DNA of 64,000 nucleotides, taken from Streptomyces sp. AC550_RSS872. Its GTDB lineage: Bacteria; Actinomycetota; Actinomycetes; Streptomycetales; Streptomycetaceae. This document shows positions 8,757 to 19,773 of this stretch, piece by piece (position 1 is the stretch's first letter; each line of letters begins with the position of its first letter). Where the stretch lies: NCBI RefSeq assembly GCF_019049285.1, contig NZ_JAGMUL010000083.1, positions 30,960 through 94,959 on the forward strand. Reading direction: 5' to 3'. A program made the translations under genes and the position numbers. A model generated the notes under the pieces. The model saw only the letters and a program-made list of their open reading frames with translations, did not search any database and was not told the origin of the DNA.

Positions 8757-9578
8757 TCACTCGTCCTCGGCCAGCGTCAGCTCGACGCCGCCCACGAAGC
8801 CGGCGGAGAGGTTGTAGATGAACGCGCCGAGTGTCGCCAGCGCCGTCGCGAGGACGACATCGATGACCGCGATGATCGACGTGAACATCAGCACGTGCGG
8901 CAGGGACAGGAAGGACTGCAGGTCGAAGCCGTTCGACTCGTTCGAGCCGGTGGCCTCGGAGATCGTGCCGCCGACCGTCGAGAAGACGCCCATCGCGTCC
9001 ATGACCATCCAGAGCACCGCGGACGCCACGATCGTGCAGATGCCCAGCGCGATGGAGAGCAGGAAACTGACCTTCATCACCGACCACGGGTCGGCTTTGG
9101 CCACGCGCAGGCGTGCCTTACGGGTGCGGGGCGTCGTACTGGCCCCCGTGCGCGGCCGGCGTACCGCGCTCGCCGGAGCGGGCGTCTGGTAGGCCTGCGG
9201 CGGGTGATAGGGCCCGGCCGCGGGCTGCTGTGCCTGCCGTTCCCCGGGGAGCGGCGACGCGGACGGCGCGGCGGCCGCCTGCTGCGCCCCTGTGGGCGCG
9301 GACTGCGGCTGTGGCTTGGTACCGGAACCGGCCGAGCCCGCGCCGGCCGCGTACTGCTGGGGCTGCCCCGTGCCTCGGGTGTCCGTCACGGTTCCCCCCT
9401 GGGATCCAGGCGCGCCTGACGAGGGCGAGTCCTTCGCGGGCGACTTGATCGCCTTCAGCTGCGTGGTGTGCGTGTCCGTCGCACGCGCGGCGGAGCCACG
9501 GCCTCCGCTGTCCGTCTCCTTACCGGCCGTAGAACCGGTCGGGGTTCCGGACGATCCGGCGCCCGTGGCTCCGCTCAC
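8757..9578 (-). CDS. DUF3566 transmembrane protein downstream of gyrA
   Basis: 273 residues, GTG start with GAGGAG 9 bp before it. The first ~155 residues are a low-complexity Gly/Ser/Thr/Pro/Gln tail. The C-terminal ~115 residues have two membrane segments (WSVMKVSFLLSIALGICTIV and HVLMFTSIIAVIDVVLATAL) and the DUF3566 ending YNLSAGFVGGVELTLAEDE. It starts 18 bp after gyrA in the same direction, so it is co-transcribed with the gyrase genes. Its function is unknown; the linkage to gyrA is conserved across actinobacteria. Confidence 0.9.
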   Translation of the reverse strand: MSGATGAGSSGTPTGSTAGKETDSGGRGSAARATDTHTTQLKAIKSPAKDSPSSGAPGSQGGTVTDTRGTGQPQQYAAGAGSAGSGTKPQPQSAPTGAQQAAAAPSASPLPGERQAQQPAAGPYHPPQAYQTPAPASAVRRPRTGASTTPRTRKARLRVAKADPWSVMKVSFLLSIALGICTIVASAVLWMVMDAMGVFSTVGGTISEATGSNESNGFDLQSFLSLPHVLMFTSIIAVIDVVLATALATLGAFIYNLSAGFVGGVELTLAEDE

Positions 9579-9596
9579 GATGACTCACTCCTCGTG

Positions 9597-12194
<2,598 letters not shown>

Positions 12195-12236
12195 TGCTGG
12201 TGAAGATCCTTCCTGGTGCGGTCAGCTGAGACCGAC

Positions 12237-14285
12237 TCAGATGTCGAGGAAGCGGACGTCCTTGGCGTTGCGCTGGATGAACGCGCGGCGGGCCTCGACG
12301 TCCTCGCCCATGAGGACCGAGAACAGGTCGTCGGCCTGGGCGGCGTCGTCGAGGGTGACCTGGCCGAGGACGCGGTGCTCCTGGTCCATGGTCGTGATGC
12401 GCAGCTCCTCGGCGTTCATCTCGCCGAGACCCTTGAAGCGCTGGATCGAGTCCTCACGGACGCGCTTGCCGCGCTGGCGGCCCATCTCGATCAGCGCGTC
12501 GCGCTCGCGGTCGGAGTAGGCGTACTCGACCTCGTCCCGGCCCCACTTGAGCTTGTAGAGCGGGGGGCGGGACAGGAACACGTGCCCGGCCTCGACCAGC
12601 GGCCGCATGAAGCGGAACAGGAAGGTCAGCAGCAGGGTGTTGATGTGCTGGCCGTCGACGTCGGCGTCCGCCATCAAGATGATCTTGTGATAGCGCAGCT
12701 TCTCGATGTCGAAGTCCTCGTGGACTCCGGTGCCGAAGGCCGAGATCAGCGCCTGGATCTCCTGGTTCTGGAGGATCTTGTCGATCCGCGCCTTCTCGAC
12801 GTTGAGGATCTTGCCCCGGATCGGGAGGATCGCCTGGTACTCGGGGTTGCGGCCGGACTTGGCCGAGCCGCCGGCGGAGTCACCCTCGACGATGAAGATC
12901 TCGCACTTGGTCGGGTCGTTCGACTGGCAGTCGGAGAGCTTGCCCGGCAGCGACGCGGTCTCCAGCAGGCCCTTACGACGCGTCAGGTCACGGGCCTTAC
13001 GGGCCGCCACGCGCGCGGTGGCCGCCTGGATGCCCTTGCGGATGATGTCCGCCGCCTCGTTCGGGTTGCGGTCCAGCCAGTCGTTGAGGTGCTCGTAGAC
13101 GACCTTCTGGACGAAGGTCTTCACCTCGGTGTTGCCCAGCTTGGTCTTCGTCTGCCCCTCGAACTGGGGCTCGCTCAGCTTCACCGAGATGATCGCGGTC
13201 AGACCCTCGCGGATGTCGTCGCCCGTGAGGTTGTCGTCCTTCTCGCGCAGCAGCTTCTTGTCGCGCGCGTACTTGTTGATCAGCGAGGTCAGCGCGGCCC
13301 GGAAGCCCTCTTCGTGCGTACCGCCCTCGTGCGTGTGGATGATGTTCGCGAAGGAGTACACGCCCTCGGTGTAGCTGCTGTTCCACTGCATCGCGACTTC
13401 GAGGGAGAGGCTGCGCTCCTTGTCCTCGGCCTCGAGGTCGATGACGGTGGGGTGCACCACGTCTCCCTTGCGGGAGTTGAGGTACTTCACGAAGTCGACG
13501 ATGCCGCCCTCGTAGTGGTAGTCGACCGACTTGACCTCGGCGCTCTCGTCCGCGCCCGCCTCGTCCGCGCCGGACGTCGCCTTGGCCGACTCCCGCTCAT
13601 CGGTGAGTTTGATCCTCAAACCCTTGTTGAGGAACGCCATCTCCTGGAAGCGGCGCGAGAGTGTCTCGAAGGAGTAGTCGGTGGTCTCGAAGATGTCCGG
13701 GTCGGCCCAGAAGGTCACCGAGGTGCCGTGCTCGTCCGTGGCCTCGTGCTTGGCCAGCGGAGCCGTCGGGACGCCGAGCTTGTAGTCCTGCGTCCAGCGG
13801 TAGCCGTCGGTCTTGACCTCGACGGCCACCTTGGTCGACAGGGCGTTCACCACGGAGACACCCACGCCGTGCAGACCGCCGGAGACCGCGTAGCCGCCAC
13901 CGCCGAACTTTCCGCCCGCGTGCAGCACGGTGAGCACGACCTCGACGGCCGGCTTGCCCTCGGAGGGCACGATGCCGACCGGGATACCACGGCCGTTGTC
14001 CACGACCCGGACCCCGCCGTCGGGCAGGATCGTCACGTCGATGGTGTCCGCGTGGCCCGCCAGCGCCTCGTCGACGGAGTTGTCGACGACCTCCTGCACC
14101 AGGTGGTGCAGGCCGCGCTCGCCGGTCGAGCCGATGTACATACCGGGTCGCTTGCGGACCGCGTCCAGACCCTCGAGGACGGTGATGGCACTGGCGTCGT
14201 ACGAGGCGGTTACCTCGCCGTTCGACGAGGCCGCCTCGGCGTCGGTGGACGGGATGTTCTCGTTGGGGTTGCCGGAATCGGCCAC
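12237..14285 (-). CDS. gyrB: DNA gyrase subunit B
   Basis: 682 residues from a GTG (14283-14285) with AAAGGG 8 bp upstream. The frame stays open to 14405, but that part is not conserved-looking. The N-terminal GHKL ATPase is shown by RKRPGMYIGSTGERGLHHLV, the Mg-binding Asn in EVVDNSVDEALAGH and GLHGVGVSVVNAL. The TOPRIM domain has EGDSAGGSAKSGR and DADVDGQHI, and the C-terminus ends RRAFIQRNAKDVRFLDI. It is the partner of GyrA. Streptomycetes use gyrB-gyrA near oriC to control supercoiling during replication. Confidence 0.98.
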   Translation of the reverse strand: MADSGNPNENIPSTDAEAASSNGEVTASYDASAITVLEGLDAVRKRPGMYIGSTGERGLHHLVQEVVDNSVDEALAGHADTIDVTILPDGGVRVVDNGRGIPVGIVPSEGKPAVEVVLTVLHAGGKFGGGGYAVSGGLHGVGVSVVNALSTKVAVEVKTDGYRWTQDYKLGVPTAPLAKHEATDEHGTSVTFWADPDIFETTDYSFETLSRRFQEMAFLNKGLRIKLTDERESAKATSGADEAGADESAEVKSVDYHYEGGIVDFVKYLNSRKGDVVHPTVIDLEAEDKERSLSLEVAMQWNSSYTEGVYSFANIIHTHEGGTHEEGFRAALTSLINKYARDKKLLREKDDNLTGDDIREGLTAIISVKLSEPQFEGQTKTKLGNTEVKTFVQKVVYEHLNDWLDRNPNEAADIIRKGIQAATARVAARKARDLTRRKGLLETASLPGKLSDCQSNDPTKCEIFIVEGDSAGGSAKSGRNPEYQAILPIRGKILNVEKARIDKILQNQEIQALISAFGTGVHEDFDIEKLRYHKIILMADADVDGQHINTLLLTFLFRFMRPLVEAGHVFLSRPPLYKLKWGRDEVEYAYSDRERDALIEMGRQRGKRVREDSIQRFKGLGEMNAEELRITTMDQEHRVLGQVTLDDAAQADDLFSVLMGEDVEARRAFIQRNAKDVRFLDI

Positions 14286-14790
14286 GAAGCGCCCTTTCTG
14301 GCACAGCACGAGCCAGGCTCGTCGGCGGGTTGCCGGAGCGGCTGCGGCATGTTGCGTTGGTAAGCCTTGATCAGCGTTGCTCAGCTTTTCCCGGACGGTC
14401 CCCACGATTGGGGCGGGATTGGCTTCCAGTCTACCGGTTGCGCCGACAGTGATGGGGGTTTGCCGGTACCTGAGTCCGCATGTGCCGCCCTGAACCCGGC
14501 TCGGCCGACTCCCGATATGCGGATGGGGGCTCCAAGAGGCTCAGGGAGCCACTCAGCGCTTCCGGCCGTCAACCCTTGGCTACTTCGGAGTCAGGTCGCG
14601 ATTCGCAACCGCGTGCGGTGGCACGACGAGTAGGTCACCGACGGCACTTCGGGACCGCCGGCAACTGCTGATGTGATGTCGGTCACCTGCGGCAGACGAG
14701 GCCCCAGGGACTGCTGTGACGGCCGCTCGAGAGGCCCGACTCACCCAACACGGACAACACGATCACGCCTTGCCCGTCACCCGTCACCCG
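14286..14790. other. intergenic region between dciA and gyrB, gyrase promoter region
   Basis: These 505 bp separate dciA from gyrB, both read leftward. On the minus strand TAGACT (14433-14428) is a plausible -10 element for gyrB, about 145 bp upstream of its start, without a clear -35. Near the dciA end CCGTCAC is repeated three times in tandem (14773-14793). I see no convincing gene. Confidence 0.5.
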
Positions 14791-15339
14791 TCACCCGTAG
14801 GTGTCGCCGGGCCCCGTGCTGCCGGGCGCACGCAGCGGGCCGTACCGGCGAGCGGGTCCGCCCGGCCCCTGCACCTTGATCTGCCGCACCGCGCCATGGC
14901 CGAGATCCTCGTTGAGGCGGGCCACCAAGGTCGGGGCGAGCAGCCGCAGGTTCGTCGCCCAGGCCGTCGAATCGCAGCGCACGACCAGGACCCGCTCGTC
15001 CTCGTCGTACTTCTCCGGCACACAGTGCTTGGCGACGTCCTCGCCGACGATCTGCGGCCAACGGCCCATCACACCGCCCACCGCGGCCGGTGCCTCCCAG
15101 CCCCGCTCGGTGATCAAGCGGTTAATGGCAGCGCCGAGCGCCAAGGGGTCGCGGCCGTCGGCGCGCGCGCCCGAGCGCAGCCCCCCGCGCCGCGCCTGCT
15201 TCTTCTGCTGCGCCGCATCCCCACGCGCGCGTGCCTGCTCCTTGGCCGCCCTGAGCGCCACGCGCGCGAGGTCGACGCCAGAGGGTTCTGGAGCCTTCTT
15301 GGCGGCATCCGGCGCCTTCTCGGACGGGTTCTCGCTCAT
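14791..15339 (-). CDS. DciA family (DUF721) helicase-loading protein
   Basis: 182 residues. The C-terminal ~100 residues carry the DUF721 fold (INRLITERGWEAPAAVGGVM, WPQIVGEDVAKHC, LVVRCDSTAWATNLRLL). The N-terminal ~70 residues are charged and probably disordered. In bacteria without DnaC or DnaI, DciA is the ancestral protein that helps load the DnaB helicase at oriC. Here it sits between recF and gyrB. The ATG overlaps the recF stop by 4 bp, so translation is coupled. The assignment as DciA is by family; activity in Streptomyces is inferred. Confidence 0.88.
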   Translation of the reverse strand: MSENPSEKAPDAAKKAPEPSGVDLARVALRAAKEQARARGDAAQQKKQARRGGLRSGARADGRDPLALGAAINRLITERGWEAPAAVGGVMGRWPQIVGEDVAKHCVPEKYDEDERVLVVRCDSTAWATNLRLLAPTLVARLNEDLGHGAVRQIKVQGPGGPARRYGPLRAPGSTGPGDTYG

Positions 15340-16457
15340 ACGCGCTCCACCGTCCCCTCGGCCACCGCGTACCGCGCCCCCGCCAACACATGCGGTACGT
15401 CGTCGTCGACCGCGGCGGTCACCAGAACCTGCTCGCCGGGCGCGACCAACTCCGCCAGCCGCTCACGACGCCGGGCGTCCAACTCGGCGAAGACGTCGTC
15501 GAGGACCAGCACCGGCTCATTGCCTTCAGCCCTGAGCAGGTCGTACGAGGCCAGCCGCAGCGACAGCGCGTAGGACCAGGACTCGCCGTGCGAGGCGTAT
15601 CCCTTGGCGGGCAGCTGACCGAGTTTGAGAAGCACATCGTCCCGATGAGGGCCCACGAGGGTGACGCCCCGCTCGATCTCCTGCTTACGGGCCTCGGCGA
15701 GCGCCGCCATCAGCTGCTCGAAGAGATCGTCGCGCGTATGCGCCTCGCCAGGAGCCGACGGCTTGTAGTCCAAGGAGACCGGACCGCCACCGGGGGCCAG
15801 CTGCTCGTACGCCTTGTCGGCCAGCGGCTGGATCGCGGCGATCAGATCGAGACGCTGGGCGAGCAGCTCGGCACCCGCGCGCGCCAGGTGCTGGTCCCAG
15901 ACGTCGAGGGTGGACAGGTCCATGGAACGCCCGCCGTGCCGACGGGCCAGCGCGGCCGACTTCAACAGGGTGTTGCGCTGCTTGAGGACCCGCTCGTAGT
16001 CGGAGCGCACGCCGGCCATGCGCGGGGAGCGGGCGGTGATCAGCTCGTCGAGGAAGCGGCGCCGCTCCCCTGGGTCGCCCTTGACCAGGGCGAGATCCTC
16101 CGGCGCGAACAGGACGGTCCGCACGATGCCGAGCACGTCACGGGGTCTGACCTGCGAGGACCGGTTGATACGGGCCCGGTTGGACCTGCCGGGGTTCAGC
16201 TCCAGCTCGACCAACTGCTGCCGGTCGCCCTGGCGCACCTGCGCCCGGATGATCGCCCGGTCGGCGCCCATGCGGACCAGCGGGGCGTCGGAGGCAACGC
16301 GATGGCTGCCAAGGGTGGCGAGATAGCCGACGGCCTCGACGAGGTTGGTCTTTCCCTGGCCGTTGGGGCCGACGAAGGCGGCGACGCCCGGGTCGAGCGG
16401 AACTTCAACCCGGGCGTACGAGCGGAAGTCGGCCAGCGACAGATGCGTGACGTGCAT
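15336..16457 (-). CDS. recF: DNA replication and repair protein RecF
   Basis: 373 residues, normal length. Walker A is FVGPNGQGKTNL (residues ~29-40), the signature region SHGESWSYALSLRLA and Walker B PVLVLDDVFAELDARRRERL. RecF is an SMC-like ATPase that, with RecO and RecR, loads RecA on gapped DNA behind stalled forks. It precedes dciA with a 4-bp overlap and follows gnd by 175 bp. That gap holds a perfect DnaA box (16504-16512), which may tie recF expression to DnaA. Confidence 0.97.
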   Translation of the reverse strand: MHVTHLSLADFRSYARVEVPLDPGVAAFVGPNGQGKTNLVEAVGYLATLGSHRVASDAPLVRMGADRAIIRAQVRQGDRQQLVELELNPGRSNRARINRSSQVRPRDVLGIVRTVLFAPEDLALVKGDPGERRRFLDELITARSPRMAGVRSDYERVLKQRNTLLKSAALARRHGGRSMDLSTLDVWDQHLARAGAELLAQRLDLIAAIQPLADKAYEQLAPGGGPVSLDYKPSAPGEAHTRDDLFEQLMAALAEARKQEIERGVTLVGPHRDDVLLKLGQLPAKGYASHGESWSYALSLRLASYDLLRAEGNEPVLVLDDVFAELDARRRERLAELVAPGEQVLVTAAVDDDVPHVLAGARYAVAEGTVERV

Positions 16458-16503
16458 GGTCGTTCGCCGACCTCCCCCAACGTGTGGTTCAACCTTCCCC
16501 AGT

Positions 16504-16512
16504 TGTGGACAA
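16504..16512 (-). promoter_or_regulatory. perfect DnaA box upstream of recF
   Basis: TGTGGACAA on the plus strand, TTGTCCACA on the minus strand, 47 bp before the recF start. A weaker relative, TGTGGATTA, follows at about 16553. Confidence 0.7.
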
Positions 16513-16632
16513 CCGGGTCACTCCCGAGGGTGCCAGGGTGCCATCCCCAGGGTGTGGATTACTTCTTCTCGTTCCGACGGGCGCTCCCGACGCCGTTCGC
16601 GACGGTCGTGCCCGACGGTTACGTCGTCTCGA

Positions 16633-17508
16633 CTACTTCGTCTCGACCGCGTGGCCACCGAACTGGTTCCGCAGCGCCGCGATCATCTTCATCTGCGGGG
16701 AGTCGTCCTGGCGGGACGCGAACCGCGCGAACAGCGACGCGGTGATCGCCGGCAGCGGCACCGCGTGGTCGATCGCAGCCTCCACAGTCCAGCGTCCCTC
16801 ACCGGAGTCCTGTGCAAAACCCTTGAGCCTGTCCAGATGCTCGTCCTCGTCGAGGGCGTTCACCGCGAGGTCCAGCAGCCAGGACCGGATGACCGTGCCC
16901 TCCTGCCAGGAACGGAAGATCTCCCGGACGTCGGTCACGGAGTCGACCTTCTCCAGCAGCTCCCAGCCCTCGGCATAAGCCTGCATCATCGCGTACTCGA
17001 TGCCGTTGTGGACCATCTTCGCGAAGTGCCCCGCGCCGACCTTGCCGGCGTGCACCGCACCGAAGTCGCCCTCCGGCTTCAAGGCGTCGAAGATCGGCTG
17101 CACCTTGGCCACGTTCTCCGCGTCGCCGCCGTACATCAGCGCATAGCCGTTCTCCAGGCCCCAGACACCGCCGGAGACGCCGCAGTCGACGAAGCCGATG
17201 CTCTTGGCCGCCAGCTCCTCGGCATGCCGCTCGTCGTCGGTCCAGCGCGAGTTCCCGCCGTCCACCACGACGTCACCGGGCTCCAGCAGCTCGGCGAGCT
17301 CGTCGATGGTCGACTGGGTCGGGGCACCTGCCGGGACCATCACCCAGACAACGCGCGGCCCGGGGAGCTTGCCCACAAGCTCTTCCAGGCTGTGGACATC
17401 CGCGAGGTCCGCGTTGCGGTCGTATCCGACGACGGTGTGGCCCGCGCGGCGTATCCGCTCGCGCATGTTGCCGCCCATCTTGCCGAGGCCGACGAGACCG
17501 AGCTCCAT
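16633..17508 (-). CDS. gnd: 6-phosphogluconate dehydrogenase, decarboxylating (short, Gnd-like)
   Basis: 291 residues from the ATG at 17506-17508 with AAGGA upstream; the longer frame to 17598 has no ribosome site. The Rossmann motif is GLVGLGKMGGNMRERIRRAG. The substrate and catalytic regions are CGVSGGVWGLENGYALM and GAGHFAKMVHNGIEYAMMQAYAEG (with the catalytic Lys). At ~290 residues it is the short, YqeC-type class, usually NAD-preferring, not the ~470-residue pentose-phosphate enzyme. It converts 6-phosphogluconate to ribulose 5-phosphate and CO2. It is wedged between dnaN and recF, a conserved Streptomyces arrangement. Confidence 0.93.
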   Translation of the reverse strand: MELGLVGLGKMGGNMRERIRRAGHTVVGYDRNADLADVHSLEELVGKLPGPRVVWVMVPAGAPTQSTIDELAELLEPGDVVVDGGNSRWTDDERHAEELAAKSIGFVDCGVSGGVWGLENGYALMYGGDAENVAKVQPIFDALKPEGDFGAVHAGKVGAGHFAKMVHNGIEYAMMQAYAEGWELLEKVDSVTDVREIFRSWQEGTVIRSWLLDLAVNALDEDEHLDRLKGFAQDSGEGRWTVEAAIDHAVPLPAITASLFARFASRQDDSPQMKMIAALRNQFGGHAVETK

Positions 17509-17655
17509 CAGTTGTTCCTTAGGTTGCTGTGGCGTGTGGGGCACGTTCGTACCCACGCACGAGCCTAAACCCGGACGCATGCGCACATCCGTGGGCATAG
17601 GCGCTCATACGTACACCCTCATCAGCGTCCTCACCTGCGGCTCCGCCCGACAGAT

Positions 17656-17691
17656 CGTCCCCAGGCCCGATGATCCACCGGGCCTGGGGAC
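17656..17691 (-). terminator. terminator hairpin after dnaN
   Basis: The arms CGTCCCCAGGCCCG and CGGGCCTGGGGACG pair almost perfectly around a short loop, 33 bp past the dnaN stop. No long U-tract is present, as is common in Streptomyces. Confidence 0.75.
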
Positions 17692-17693
17692 GC

Positions 17694-17702
17694 TGTGGAC
17701 AA
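17694..17702 (-). promoter_or_regulatory. perfect DnaA box between dnaN and gnd
   Basis: TGTGGACAA, the exact complement of TTGTCCACA, sits between the dnaN stop and its terminator hairpin. Confidence 0.65.
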
Positions 17703-17724
17703 CTGCGGCGCCAAGGACAGCCGC

Positions 17725-18855
17725 TCAGCCGCTCAGCCGCACCGGCATGATCAGGTACTTGTAGGCCTCGTCCGCCTCGGCGTCCAACGCCGGCTTGCCG
17801 CTGAGCAACGCGGGCTTCGTGGACGTCGTGAAGGACAGCTGGGCGACCGGGGAGTCGATGGCGCTCAGGCCGTCCAGCAGGAAGGTCGGGTTGAAGGCGA
17901 TCGAGATGTCGTCGCCCTCCAGTTGGGCGTCAACCCTCTCCACAGCCTGTGCGTCGTCGCTGGAACCCGCCTCCAGGATCAGCACACCCTGCTCGAAGCT
18001 CAGCCGCACCGGGGTGTTGCGCTCGGCGACCAGGGCCACACGCTTGACGGCCTCCACGAAGGGGGCGGTCTCGATCACGGCGACGGAATTGAACTCCGTC
18101 GGGAACAGCGTGCGGTACTTCGGGAGGTCGCCCTCCAGCAGACGGGTCGTCGTACGACGACCGGCGCCCTCGAAGCCGATCAGGCCCTCGCCCGCACCCG
18201 AGCCGGACAGCGCAAGCGTCACGCTGTCTCCGCTGGTGAGCGCCTTGGCGGTGTCCAGCAGCGTCTTGGCCGGGACCAGGGCGACCGCGGAGGCCTCCGG
18301 GTTCTCCGGCTTCCACAGGAACTCGCGGACCGCGAAGCGGTAGCGGTCGGTGGAGGCCAGCGTGACGGTGTCGCCCTCGATCTCGATGCGCACACCGGTC
18401 AGCACGGGCAGCGTGTCGTCACGGCCGGCGGCGATGGCGACCTGGGCGGCCGCGGACGCGAAGACCTCGCCGGGGACGGTGCCTGTGGCGCTCGGCATCT
18501 GCGGCAGCGCCGGGTACTCCTCCACAGGCAGGGTGTGGAGTGTGAACCGCGAGGAGCCGCAGACCACGGTCGCCCGTACACCGTCTGTGGAAATCTCCAC
18601 CGGCCGGTTGGGCAGAGCGCGGCAGATGTCCGCGAGCAGGCGGCCGGAGACCAGGACCGTGCCCTCCTCCTCGACCTCCGTCTCCACGGACACCCGTGCC
18701 GAGACCTCGTAGTCGAAGCTGGACAGGCTCAGCTGGCCGTCCTCGGCCTTGAGGAGGAGGCCGGCGAGGACAGGCGCCGGCGGACGGGCCGGGAGGCTGC
18801 GTGCCGCCCAGGCCACTGCCTCCGCGAGTACGTCGCGTTCCACCCGGATCTTCAC
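17725..18855 (-). CDS. dnaN: DNA polymerase III beta subunit (sliding clamp)
   Basis: 376 residues from the GTG at 18853-18855 with GGAGG 8 bp before it; the open frame to 19218 runs into oriC and is not used. The first codons give VKIRVERDVLAEAVAWAARSL and the C-terminus ends PVRLSG, the usual clamp tail. It has three repeated clamp folds of ~120 residues. It forms the dimeric ring that tethers the replicase. It is read away from oriC, with the leftward fork. Confidence 0.98.
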   Translation of the reverse strand: MKIRVERDVLAEAVAWAARSLPARPPAPVLAGLLLKAEDGQLSLSSFDYEVSARVSVETEVEEEGTVLVSGRLLADICRALPNRPVEISTDGVRATVVCGSSRFTLHTLPVEEYPALPQMPSATGTVPGEVFASAAAQVAIAAGRDDTLPVLTGVRIEIEGDTVTLASTDRYRFAVREFLWKPENPEASAVALVPAKTLLDTAKALTSGDSVTLALSGSGAGEGLIGFEGAGRRTTTRLLEGDLPKYRTLFPTEFNSVAVIETAPFVEAVKRVALVAERNTPVRLSFEQGVLILEAGSSDDAQAVERVDAQLEGDDISIAFNPTFLLDGLSAIDSPVAQLSFTTSTKPALLSGKPALDAEADEAYKYLIMPVRLSG

Positions 18856-19035
18856 TGTTGCCGCCTCCTGCTGTTGCCGGCGCTTCTCGCTCTGCCTGGC
18901 CCTCGTCGTCTGTCTCTGTGTCGTCGGCCCCAGTGAGGGGAAGGACACCGGGGACCAGTCTGACGCACGGCACTGACAGTAGGTGCCTCTCGGGGTCAAG
19001 TCGTGACGAGGGGCAGCCGGGAGCCGGACGGCGAG

Positions 19036-19608
19036 TTGTGCACAGGACCCTCTTCGAAACGAATTCCCAGCTCTCTCTAGTTGGGAGTAGTAGTAGGGCC
19101 TGTGGATACCGTGGATAACCTCGTTTTCCCAGGTCAGAGCGGAGATTTTGTCCACGGGGCCTGTGGGTGACGGCGGTGGACAACTCGGCGTTTCTGTGGA
19201 GAACGGAAAGTTCTGCACACCCCGTGCACAGGCTGGGGCGACTTCTCCCCAGTGCCGTCCCCAGCTTTACCCACCTTTCCCACAGCCCAACCCGGCACCT
19301 TCGTGTGACGCCTTTCACTCGGGCCGGTGAGGAGGCGCGCCGCGTTGCCGAACAGTGGACAGCGGTGTGGAGAAGATGGGGATCGCTGGGGACAACTGGT
19401 CACAGCCTGTGGGTTGCCGGTGGACAACTTGATGCACAGCCTGTGGATCTTCTCGCTGTCCACAGTCTGTGGAGATCGTTCGTCCACGAATCCACAAGCA
19501 GCTGACCTGGTCTGATGGTCTTTCAACAGGGGCCTCTGTGGACACAGTCTGGACAACTTCCCAGTCCCCAGGGTGTGGACGCCAGAAAGTCACCGAATCT
19601 GTGGAGAG
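19036..19608. other. oriC: chromosomal replication origin oriC with about 20 DnaA boxes
   Basis: The non-coding interval 18856-19773 between dnaN and dnaA holds a dense set of DnaA boxes close to TTGTCCACA. Plus-strand examples are 19036 (TTGTGCACA), 19148 (TTGTCCACG), 19456 (CTGTCCACA), 19480 and 19488. Minus-strand examples, given as plus-strand text, are 19101 (TGTGGATAC), 19110 (CGTGGATAA), 19175 and 19419 (GGTGGACAA), 19195 (TGTGGAGAA), 19387, 19442, 19468, 19537 (TGTGGACAC), 19548 (TCTGGACAA), 19574 and 19600. They form two clusters, 19036-19203 and 19387-19608, with a box-poor stretch (about 19204-19386) between, as in the published S. lividans origin. No strongly AT-rich unwinding element is visible. 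Confidence 0.96.
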
Positions 19609-19659
19609 TGGCCGTAACGCGGCAGTTAATCGAACAGCCGGTGTCCTGACGTTCGGCTG

Positions 19660-19695
19660 CGGCATGACGGGCGGCATGACGGGCGACATGACGAA
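19660..19695. repeat. three 12-bp tandem units between oriC and dnaA
   Basis: CGGCATGACGGG occurs twice exactly and a third time as CGACATGACGAA, directly before the dnaA terminator. Function unknown. Confidence 0.75.
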
Positions 19696-19728
19696 GGGCG
19701 CCCCCGGAACCGTCTCCGGGGGCGCCCT
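19695..19728 (-). terminator. dnaA terminator
   Basis: A 14-bp perfect stem, AGGGCGCCCCCGGA with TCCGGGGGCGCCCT, about 45 bp after the dnaA stop. It separates dnaA transcription from oriC. Confidence 0.85.
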
Positions 19729-19773
19729 CGGCGTCGTACGGCGGCTGTTCCGGCCGCTGGTCGGCCGGCTCCG

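Noticed and set aside
14286..14405. Longer GyrB start at 14405
   Set aside because: The additional residues have no conserved features and the GTG at 14285 has a ribosome site.
18856..19218. Open frame extending dnaN into the origin
   Set aside because: The known clamp N-terminus begins at 18855 after GGAGG; the extension is made of DnaA boxes.
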